Below, in pieces: positions 8,031 to 12,797 of a stretch of 12,797 nt of DNA. Within the stretch, counting starts at the first letter, position 1. Every line of letters begins with the position of its first letter. Source of the stretch: an uncultured Phaeodactylibacter sp. (GTDB lineage Bacteria; Bacteroidota; Bacteroidia; Chitinophagales; Saprospiraceae). Location: assembly GCA_913062745.1 (NCBI GenBank), contig CAJXXJ010000036.1:1-12797 (forward strand), given 5' to 3'. A program made the position numbers and the translations under genes. The notes beneath the pieces are model-generated. The model made no database searches. It saw only the letters and a list, made by a program, of their open reading frames with translations, and was not told the DNA's origin.

Positions 8031-8996
8031 CTATTCCTGCCTGCACAGCCGGAACCGGAGCGGAAGCTGTAACTGCACGCGTACCGGCCGCCCGCGGTGT
8101 GAAGCCGGGCTGAAGCGGATATTGTTTTGCGGAAGCAGCCGGACCAGCCGCAGGGCCTCGTCTCCCATGCCGTAGCCGGGGTCCCGTGCCAGTGCAATAT
8201 CGCTGATGCTGCCGTTTTTCTCCACTACGAAGTAAACGATCGCCAGTCCTTCCTTCTGATTGGCCAATGCCTGTTGCGGATAGCGTTGTTTCGGCTGTAA
8301 ATAGGCGATCAGTTTCTCCTGTGTGCAGGAAAGACGATCTTCCTCCGCTACCTCTTCACAGCCCGGCAAGCGGGGCATTTTAGAAACGATTCTGAATAGT
8401 TCTTCACAGCGGGTTTCCGGAGCAGGGGGAGGCGGCGGTGGCGGAGGCAAGTCCAGCCAGGCAAGTCGGGTTTCGCCGGCAGGCAACAGCTTGAGCGAAA
8501 AGTCCTGCCGGGTGGCGACTGCTCTGCCGCGGTGCTTGAGAAGTGGCCACTGAAAATAATCCTGCATGAGGAGAAATAAGCGTTTTGCTTCCCGGCCGAC
8601 AGGCGCAGTTGTGGAGTGCCTGATGTATACTTCACTGGCCCGGCCGTTCGGGTAGGCAATCAGGGTAAGGCGGATGCTGTCCCCGGCCTGCCCGTCAAAT
8701 ACCTCTGCCTGCTGGTAGTGGCTGACGAATGCCTGCAGGCGCGGGAGGGTAGCTTTGGCCTTACGGGCGTCTTCATGCTTTTTATCGGAAAACGGGCCGG
8801 CTATGGTGTCAAGTGTGTAGTCATCTGCTGCTAAAAAGCCGGCATCCGTGCAGATTTGCGCAGCCAGCTCCAGCGAATGAAGGAGCAACAGCATAAGGAC
8901 CAGACCGCAATAAGCTCCGCCCGCGGCCCGGGAATAGCCTCCCGGGCACTGCCGGGCGGAGTGGCGTCGAAAAACAACCAATCTTAAGGGATTCAT
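8031..8996 (-). CDS. TonB C-terminal domain protein with two TonB-C-like lobes
   Basis: A 321-residue envelope protein. After a basic start, a hydrophobic segment at 31-46 ends in Leu-Ala-Ala-Gln; it may be a membrane anchor or an unusually long signal peptide. Residues 228-318 are a clear TonB C-terminal domain: ending of the CTQEKLIAYL helix, RYPQQALANQKEGLAIVYFVVEKNGSISDI-type core (key Y239, P240, G250, Y255, V257-258, G262), then EALRLVRLLP and RGRPVRVQLQLPLRF. This domain contacts TonB boxes of outer-membrane receptors. A run of eight prolines at 184-191 separates it from an N-terminal lobe (about 105-172) with the same order of motifs (RLTLIAYPNGRASEVYI, REAKRLF, RGRAVATRQDFSLKL). I read that as a second, diverged TonB-C-like domain. 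It diverges from the M16 peptidase gene. Whether it transduces energy or only scaffolds is not decidable here. Confidence 0.75.
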   Translation of the reverse strand: MNPLRLVVFRRHSARQCPGGYSRAAGGAYCGLVLMLLLLHSLELAAQICTDAGFLAADDYTLDTIAGPFSDKKHEDARKAKATLPRLQAFVSHYQQAEVFDGQAGDSIRLTLIAYPNGRASEVYIRHSTTAPVGREAKRLFLLMQDYFQWPLLKHRGRAVATRQDFSLKLLPAGETRLAWLDLPPPPPPPPAPETRCEELFRIVSKMPRLPGCEEVAEEDRLSCTQEKLIAYLQPKQRYPQQALANQKEGLAIVYFVVEKNGSISDIALARDPGYGMGDEALRLVRLLPQNNIRFSPASHRGRPVRVQLQLPLRFRLCRQE

Positions 8997-8998
8997 GA

Positions 8999-9015
8999 TG
9001 GCATTTTTTTTGCCA
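8999..9015. repeat. Short hairpin directly before the TonB-type start codon
   Basis: TGGCA and TGCCA flank a run of seven T (A on the minus strand). The hairpin ends two bases before the minus-strand ATG, where it could affect ribosome access. It may equally be a chance feature of an A-rich leader. Confidence 0.25.
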
Positions 9016-9117
9016 CCGGCCGGAGGAATTAAAAGTTAATTTCAACCGGATAGATGCGCAGGTGTTGCCTTTTGGTGTACGGTGCTTGATTTTCTGGAAA
9101 TGAAAAACTATATAGTG

Positions 9118-9149
9118 CCGAAATCCGCTTTTTCGGAAATGGGCGGATT
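9118..9149 (+). promoter_or_regulatory. Two mutually exclusive hairpins in the M16 peptidase leader
   Basis: Stem A pairs CCGAAA (9118-9123) with TTTCGG (9131-9136) around a 7-base loop. Stem B pairs AATCCGC (9122-9128) with GCGGATT (9143-9149). They share bases and cannot form together. Stem B ends 17 bases before the GTG start, close to where the ribosome must bind. This geometry is that of a small translational switch, but no ligand site or experimental parallel is evident. Confidence 0.3.
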
Positions 9150-9166
9150 CCAAAAATGGGACAGAC

Positions 9167-10429
9167 GTGATACAGTTTGAACGCTTTGAATTGAGCAATG
9201 GCCTGAAAGTCATTGTACACGAAGACCACAGCACGCCGATGGCAGCCGTGAATGTGCTCTATAATGTAGGTGCCCGGGATGAGTCGCCTGACAAGACCGG
9301 CTTCGCCCACCTGTTTGAGCACCTGATGTTCGGCGGCTCGGCCAATGTGCCGGATTTTGACACGCCCATACAGATGGCGGGCGGAGAGAACAATGCCTTT
9401 ACCAACAACGACATCACCAATTTTTACGATATCCTTCCGGCCGAGAACCTGGAGACGGCCTTCTGGCTGGAGTCTGACCGCATGATGGCGCTCAACTTTG
9501 ACGAGCGGGTGCTGGAGGTACAGCGCAAGGTAGTAGTGGAGGAATTTAAGGAAACCTGCCTCAACGAGCCCTACGGCGATGTCTGGCATCATATTGCCGA
9601 CATGGCCTACAAGGTGCACCCCTACCGCTGGCCGACCATCGGCAAGGTGCCCAAGCATGTGGAAGATGCTACCATTGATGATGTAAAGGCATTTTTCTAT
9701 AAGTACTACCGGCCCAATAACGCCATACTGGTGGTAGCCGGCAAAGTGAAGGCGGCAGAAGTGCGAAAAATGGCGGAAAAGTGGTTCGGGGATATACCGG
9801 CTGGCCCAAAACATTTGCGGCAACTGCCACAGGAGCCACCACAAAAGCGGCTGGAAAAGCGTATCAACGAAGCGGATGTGCCGGTGGATGCGCTGTACCT
9901 GGCTTTTCACATGCCTTCGCGGTATCAGCGGGAGTATTATGTGGTAGACCTGATTTCAGATGTACTGGGCAACGGTTCTTCTTCCCGCCTGTACCGCAGC
10001 CTGCTGAAGGAGCAGGGCTTGTTCTCCGCGATAGACTGCTACGTGAGCGGCAGCATCGACCCCGGCCTGCTAATCATCGAGGGGCGGACCGCCGACGGTG
10101 TTACGCTGGAGGAAGGGGCTGCTGCGATTTGGAAGGAGCTGGAAGCGCTGAAGGCAGCGCCTGTGCCTGCGCAGGAATTGCAAAAGCTCAAAAATAAGGT
10201 AGAAAGTACCTTGCTGTTTTCTGAGCTGAATGTGCTGAACAAAGCAATCAACCTGGCCTTTTTTGAGCTGCTCGGTGATGCCAACCTGATTAATCAGGAA
10301 GCGGGCTTTTATCAACAAGTCACGGTTGAAGATTTGCATAAAGCGGCGAAGGCTATCTTGACGGAAGAAAATTGTTCGGAACTTTTCTACAAAGCAAAGA
10401 ACCTTTACGGAAAAGAGATGCCGGCTTAG
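9167..10429 (+). CDS. M16-family zinc metallopeptidase (pitrilysin/processing peptidase type)
   Basis: A 420-residue cytoplasmic protein (no signal peptide) of the single-half M16 size class. The inverted zinc motif HLFEH is at 48-52, where His48 and His52 bind zinc and Glu51 is the catalytic base; the second zinc ligand is probably Glu126 in RKVVVEEF. Residues 12-160 form the catalytic lobe and 168-345 the second M16 lobe, with the substrate-contact motif SSSRLYRSLLKEQGL at 271-285. The start is a GTG at 9167: the frame is open back to a TAG at 9113 but contains no ATG, and homologues begin with the same Met-Ile-x-Phe followed by LSNGLKVIVHEDHSTPMA. Related Bacteroidota loci often carry a second, inactive M16 gene next door; here the next gene is an AraC-type regulator, so no partner is seen. 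Its substrates are unknown; members degrade peptides or process signal sequences. Confidence 0.93.
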   Translation: MIQFERFELSNGLKVIVHEDHSTPMAAVNVLYNVGARDESPDKTGFAHLFEHLMFGGSANVPDFDTPIQMAGGENNAFTNNDITNFYDILPAENLETAFWLESDRMMALNFDERVLEVQRKVVVEEFKETCLNEPYGDVWHHIADMAYKVHPYRWPTIGKVPKHVEDATIDDVKAFFYKYYRPNNAILVVAGKVKAAEVRKMAEKWFGDIPAGPKHLRQLPQEPPQKRLEKRINEADVPVDALYLAFHMPSRYQREYYVVDLISDVLGNGSSSRLYRSLLKEQGLFSAIDCYVSGSIDPGLLIIEGRTADGVTLEEGAAAIWKELEALKAAPVPAQELQKLKNKVESTLLFSELNVLNKAINLAFFELLGDANLINQEAGFYQQVTVEDLHKAAKAILTEENCSELFYKAKNLYGKEMPA

Positions 10430-10787
10430 GCCATGAGACAATGAATAGCGTAAATGTATGGAATAGGCATAGATCAAGATCTGTGATTCAGTACTTTCTA
10501 TTGATGTCACGCAATTGCAAAAAAGATCATTTTGGCAGGATTTTAGGCTGCATTATCACTACATTTACAGTCGTATTTCAACTGTGGTAGCAATACCGCA
10601 CTTCGTAGTTTTGAAACTGCATTTTGGATTCCCCTCCTAATTAGTCAAATAACAAACACTACAAGTTTAGTGCCTGATAGCTTGTTGCTGTAAAGCAAAT
10701 GGCTCTCACAGGCAACCATAAGCAAGTATGCACACGCTGTAATAACAAACACTTTAGTTAATTACTACCAATTAACCCATACATCTT
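10430..10787 (+). other. AT-rich intergenic region upstream of the first AraC-type gene
   Basis: 358 bases without a credible gene. It contains one exact TAnnTTTG match (TAGTTTTG, 10606-10613) without a good -33 partner and about 180 bases from the next start. It also contains two copies of the 13-mer AATAACAAACACT, at 10648-10660 and 10741-10753. Base composition shifts sharply to A and T right after the M16 stop. No tRNA, terminator or mobile element end was recognised. Confidence 0.55.
10648..10753 (+). repeat. Two copies of a 13-base direct repeat before the first AraC-type gene
   Basis: AATAACAAACACT occurs at 10648-10660 and again at 10741-10753, a centre distance of 93 bases, or close to nine helical turns. 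The second copy ends 34 bases before the ATG at 10788. Shorter relatives (CAAACACT at 11893-11900; TAACACAAACCTTTAG at 12185-12200) appear before the curlin-like gene. A binding site for one of the AraC-type proteins is possible but unproven. Confidence 0.35.
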
Positions 10788-11189
10788 ATGTACAACACTA
10801 AACCCGAGTCTAAGACTCAGGGGACTAGAGAGGGAATGAAAAACACAAAGCACTCTACCCCGAGTAATAACCAATGGTTGCTCCGTGTACGCGACAAAGT
10901 ACGCGCTCAGATGTCCCATAGCGACCTAACTATTGAATCCATTGCTTCCCAGATGCTCATGAGTGAGCGCCAATTCTTTCGGAAAGTAAAACGAACCGCG
11001 CGCTGTACGCCGAATCAGCTGATACAACTCTGGCGTCTCGAGTATGCCCGCGAGCTGCTGCAGAGCGGTGAGGTGGAAAACCTCAGTTACTTGGCCCGCC
11101 GGGTAGGCTATGCCAAATCCGATTATTTTTCCAAACTATACGAAAAGCAGTACGGAGTACGCCCGGTCGAACACATCGATGTCTTCTGA
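10788..11189 (+). CDS. Stand-alone AraC-type DNA-binding protein (first of a tandem pair)
   Basis: A 133-residue protein made almost only of an AraC/XylS DNA-binding domain. The first helix-turn-helix is at about 47-68 (LTIESIASQMLMSERQFFRKVK) with recognition-helix residues around SERQFF. A linker helix carries WRLEYARELLQSG, and the second helix-turn-helix is at 97-120 (NLSYLARRVGYAKSDYFSK) closing with YGVRPVE. There is no ligand-binding or sensor domain, unlike classical 280-300-residue AraC proteins. It most resembles the output domain at the end of Bacteroidota hybrid two-component sensors, so it may need a partner to be controlled. An internal ATG at 10836, preceded by a purine-rich AGAGGGA, would give a 117-residue form; both starts keep the whole domain. 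The next gene is a paralogue. Targets are unknown; the curlin-like gene downstream is the natural guess. Confidence 0.85.
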   Translation: MYNTKPESKTQGTREGMKNTKHSTPSNNQWLLRVRDKVRAQMSHSDLTIESIASQMLMSERQFFRKVKRTARCTPNQLIQLWRLEYARELLQSGEVENLSYLARRVGYAKSDYFSKLYEKQYGVRPVEHIDVF

Positions 11190-11198
11190 GGCCGGTAT

Positions 11199-11251
11199 AG
11201 CAGTTCAGCCTTGTGGCTTGAGGCCTATCTCCCTGCACCGGGCTGACTGCT
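11199..11251 (+). other. Imperfect hairpin after the first AraC-type gene
   Basis: AGCAGTTCAGCC (11199-11210) pairs with GGCTGACTGCT (11241-11251) with one bulged T, around a 30-base loop. It starts ten bases after the gene stop. No U-tract follows, so it would be an unusual terminator. A second stem, CTTCCG/CGGAAG, lies at 11271-11296. Confidence 0.33.
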
Positions 11252-11340
11252 GACCCTTTCAGGATTCATTCTTCCGGTTCGGGCTGCGTGCGGAAGCGGG
11301 CCTCCCCGGTGACCGCTGAGCAAAAGTACAGCTGTAACCA

Positions 11341-11372
11341 TTGTGTTTCGCGTCTGCAAATGCCTGAATTTG
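11341..11372 (+). promoter_or_regulatory. Candidate promoter of the second AraC-type gene
   Basis: TTG at 11341-11343, a 21-base spacer, then TGAATTTG at 11365-11372, one mismatch from TAnnTTTG. Transcription would begin near 11380, about 30 bases before the ATG at 11409. This supports that ATG over an in-frame GTG at 11343, which would lie inside the promoter. Confidence 0.42.
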
Positions 11373-11408
11373 GCCCATGTATCATCTAAAAGAAAAGCTA
11401 CCACACTT

Positions 11409-11789
11409 ATGACTATCCCTTCCACTCAAAACCCCAAGAATAAACTCACCCAGGCGCAGCAGCAATGGCTGGCAAAAGTAGACGCCATTATAGAGGAGCG
11501 CCTCGGTGATTCCACCTTTGTGGTGGCCCACATCGCTATGGAGCTGTACACGAGCGAACGGCAGTTCTACCGCAAGCTCAAAAAGATCACGCAAAAGACG
11601 CCCAACCAATACATACAGGAAGCCCGGATACAGCGCGCCCGCCGCCTGCTGCAGTCCGGCTACCGTGCCGACCTGAACGGCCTTGCCCGGGCTGTCGGCT
11701 ACAAACGGGCGGATTATTTCTCCAACGTCTATCAGGACTACTACGGCACCCGCCCAATTGAGGAAATCAACCGGAATAAGAAGCGGTAG
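11409..11789 (+). CDS. Stand-alone AraC-type DNA-binding protein (second of a tandem pair)
   Basis: With the ATG at 11409 this is a 126-residue protein, again only an AraC-type DNA-binding domain with a short basic tail (NRNKKR). The first helix-turn-helix spans about 36-58 (FVVAHIAMELYTSERQFYRKLKK), the linker helix carries ARIQRARRLLQSGY, and the second spans about 88-111 (LNGLARAVGYKRADYFSN) ending in YYGTRPIEEI. It is a clear paralogue of the upstream gene: SERQF(F/Y)RK, TPNQ(L/Y)IQ, (R/A)LLQSG, ARxVGYxxxDYFS and YGxRPxE are shared, while the N-termini differ. A tandem duplication followed by divergence is the simplest explanation. A GTG at 11343 could extend it by 22 residues, but this adds a sequence not seen in the paralogue and overlaps a candidate promoter. 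The next gene, after 415 bases, is the curlin-like one. Confidence 0.85.
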   Translation: MTIPSTQNPKNKLTQAQQQWLAKVDAIIEERLGDSTFVVAHIAMELYTSERQFYRKLKKITQKTPNQYIQEARIQRARRLLQSGYRADLNGLARAVGYKRADYFSNVYQDYYGTRPIEEINRNKKR

Positions 11790-11865
11790 CCGGCACTTTT
11801 CGGTGAAAATCGGGTTTTGGCAGGATTGTGGGAGTGGGTGTCAGGATATTGAGGAGCAGGGCCCG

Positions 11866-11873
11866 TACTTTTG
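11866..11873 (+). promoter_or_regulatory. Candidate -7 box upstream of the structured region
   Basis: TACTTTTG is an exact fit to TAnnTTTG, in a context (CCCG before, TAATG after) common for strong Bacteroidota promoters. The nearest TTG upstream is only 14 bases away, shorter than usual. If used, transcription would begin near 11880 and run through the hairpin cluster, giving either a small RNA or a leader of about 325 bases for the curlin-like gene. Confidence 0.42.
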
Positions 11874-12006
11874 TAATGTAAGATTGAGAGAGCAAACACT
11901 AAGAACAACACATTAATATTCCAGGAAAGGACAGTTGCTCATCTAAGCAGCGTCTTTCTGATTCCCCTTATATCTACATGCCAGTAGGCTTTCGGACGAC
12001 CACAAC

Positions 12007-12132
12007 GATCAGATGGTGTTAATTTCATCATCCCGGCATAGCTATCGCTATGCGATTAAGCTGTCTGGATCAACAATCTGAAAGTAATGAAGCGAAACAA
12101 GGCTTCTCTCCCGTGTCAACATTACGCGGGAG
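12007..12132 (+). ncRNA. Candidate structured RNA: three-way junction plus two hairpins
   Basis: A closing stem pairs GATCAGA (12007-12013) with TCTGGATC (12064-12071, one bulge). Inside it are a hairpin TGGTG/CATCA (12014-12030, one G-U pair) and a perfect one, GCATAGC-TATC-GCTATGC (12036-12053). Two further hairpins follow: GAAGC/GCTTC (12089-12106) and CTCCCGTG/CGCGGGAG (12108-12132, one G-U pair, 9-base loop). Four of the five helices are short, but they are nested and non-overlapping, which is more order than an ordinary leader shows. I recognise no known riboswitch or RNA family. It may be a leader element of the downstream gene, an independent small RNA, or a set of DNA operators. Confidence 0.33.
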
Positions 12133-12145
12133 GGCTGGTTGCCTA

Positions 12146-12175
12146 TTGCTTCGACATACGGAACTTCTAATTTAT
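12146..12175 (+). promoter_or_regulatory. Candidate promoter of the curlin-like gene
   Basis: TTG at 12146-12148, exactly 19 bases, then TAATTTAT at 12168-12175 (TAnnTTT kept, last base differs). This is the canonical Bacteroidota spacing. Transcription would begin near 12182, leaving an A-rich leader of about 23 bases before the ATG at 12205. Confidence 0.45.
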
Positions 12176-12204
12176 TATAAACCTTAACACAAACCTTTAG
12201 AACA

Positions 12205-12797
12205 ATGAAGAAGGTAATTTTAACTGTATTCGCCCTGGTATTGGGCGTGAGCCTGGCTTTGGCTCAAAACAACAACAAGAGCAACGCCACCTTAGAGGGT
12301 AACACAAACACCCTTCTGGTTAACCAGAAAGGCAACGACAACGAGTCTCTTGTAGAAGCCAAGACTACAGGTACCAACGATGATGCGAGCGATAACAACA
12401 TTATTGTCAATCAGGACGGTGACTTTGGTTTCGCTTCTTTCCGCGGCACTGGCCAGGACATCAACACCGTTAATATTAATCAGGTTGGTAATGGTCACAC
12501 AACCCGTTTCACTTCTGATGGTGACAACAACGTGTTTGATGCAGATGTAGATGGTAATGTGGGCGGCGGCCAGTTTGATGGCAACCGTAGCACCTTCCGG
12601 GTAGGCTCCGATTTCCCGGATAACTCTGACGACAACTCCGTCCTTCTGGTTCAGAATGGCTCTGACAACGAAGCTACCGGTTCAATTGATGGAGATGTAA
12701 ATGCCATCGATGTAGACCAGATAAACGGAAACAGCAACCTTGTTGGCAACAACTGGTTCTCTGGTGATGGCTTCACGATTGAAGGCGATAACAACAA
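12205..12797 (+). CDS. Secreted acidic protein with curlin-like repeats, N-terminal part
   Basis: The first 197 codons are present; the gene continues past the right edge. The ATG at 12205 opens a textbook signal peptide (MKKVILT, a hydrophobic core, cleavage after Leu-Ala-Leu-Ala at residue 20). The mature part is rich in Asn, Asp and Gly, with very few Lys or Arg. It shows repeated units of the form N-x-hydrophobic-x-hydrophobic-x-Q-x-G-x-x-N: NTLLVNQKGND at 35-45, NIIVNQDGD at 65-73, NTVNINQVGNG at 87-97, NSVLLVQNGSDN at 144-155 and NAIDVDQINGNSN at 166-178. Weaker units without Gln lie near 109-118 and 127-134. The Gln residues stand 22-29 positions apart. This pattern resembles curlin repeats, which stack as beta-strand-turn units in amyloid fibres such as CsgA. 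The predicted role is a surface or matrix fibre or adhesin component. Other Asn/Gly-rich repeat proteins are possible; CsgE/F/G-type export genes are not in view. Confidence 0.68.
   Translation, partial: MKKVILTVFALVLGVSLALAQNNNKSNATLEGNTNTLLVNQKGNDNESLVEAKTTGTNDDASDNNIIVNQDGDFGFASFRGTGQDINTVNINQVGNGHTTRFTSDGDNNVFDADVDGNVGGGQFDGNRSTFRVGSDFPDNSDDNSVLLVQNGSDNEATGSIDGDVNAIDVDQINGNSNLVGNNWFSGDGFTIEGDNN

Larger units (their letters stand above)
11790..12204 (+). other. 415-base regulatory or RNA-bearing gap before the curlin-like gene
   Basis: No credible protein gene. It holds, in order, a TACTTTTG box (11866-11873), a cluster of inverted repeats that can fold into a junction plus two hairpins (12007-12132), and a second promoter-like pair directly before the curlin-like gene (12146-12175). 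I found no intrinsic terminator after the second AraC-type gene. Confidence 0.6.

Noticed and set aside
8404..8450. Proline-codon run in the TonB-type gene considered as a simple-sequence repeat or slippage site
   Set aside because: The run encodes the usual proline linker of TonB-type proteins with mixed codons; the frame is intact on both sides.
9029..9910. 293-codon minus-strand frame opposite the M16 gene
   Set aside because: It overlaps the HxxEH-bearing peptidase, and its His-rich composition mirrors the complementary strand of that gene.
11343..11408. GTG start of the second AraC-type gene, 22 codons upstream
   Set aside because: It falls within a promoter-like TTG-N21-TGAATTTG and adds residues absent from the paralogue.
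12036..12053. Palindrome GCATAGC-TATC-GCTATGC considered as a CRISPR repeat or attachment site
   Set aside because: It is a single copy with no regularly spaced repeats and no integrase gene in the window.
12108..12132. GC-rich hairpin considered as an intrinsic terminator of the second AraC-type gene
   Set aside because: No T-run follows, and it lies more than 300 bases past the stop codon; it fits better as part of the structured region.

Overview
The window looks like a chromosomal segment of a free-living Bacteroidota, most likely a Saprospiria/Lewinella-type organism (an inference, not provable from one window). The signs are: genes that mostly lack Shine-Dalgarno sequences; several exact or near matches to the Bacteroidota sigma factor -7 element TAnnTTTG; a TonB-C protein; AraC DNA-binding domains of the kind found at the ends of Bacteroidota hybrid two-component sensors; and a GC-rich coding style interrupted by AT-rich intergenic stretches.

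Left part (1-2737). The 5' end of a secreted BNR/sortilin-type beta-propeller gene (minus) runs off the left edge. Next comes an MscS-type mechanosensitive channel with a long extracytoplasmic N-terminal domain (minus). Divergent from it lies what I read as the eroded remnant of a secreted endonuclease/exonuclease/phosphatase gene, then an SRPBCC-fold protein (plus).

Middle (2738-7903). A 554-base convergent gap is AT-rich and carries a 145-bp element with imperfect 31/34-bp terminal inverted repeats. Leftward from there the minus strand encodes modB (molybdate permease), a MobB-like/MobA fusion (molybdenum cofactor guanylylation) overlapping modB by 4 bases, moaC (cyclic pyranopterin monophosphate synthase), and the large subunit of methylmalonyl-CoA mutase, whose promoter carries a perfect -7 box. 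The molybdenum genes form a partial set: modA, modC, moaA, moaE and moeA are not in the window. The mutase small subunit gene is also absent.

Right part (7904-12797). A TonB-C protein (minus) diverges from a cytoplasmic M16 zinc peptidase (plus, GTG start, with two competing hairpins in its leader). Then come two tandem paralogous proteins that consist almost only of an AraC-type DNA-binding domain. The last 600 bases hold the start of a secreted, acidic, Asn/Asp/Gly-rich protein with curlin-like repeats, preceded by a 415-base gap with two candidate promoters and a compact set of hairpins resembling a structured RNA. The two orphan regulators, the structured leader and the curlin-like gene are the most interesting part of the window: together they could form a small matrix or amyloid expression module, which is inference from position only.
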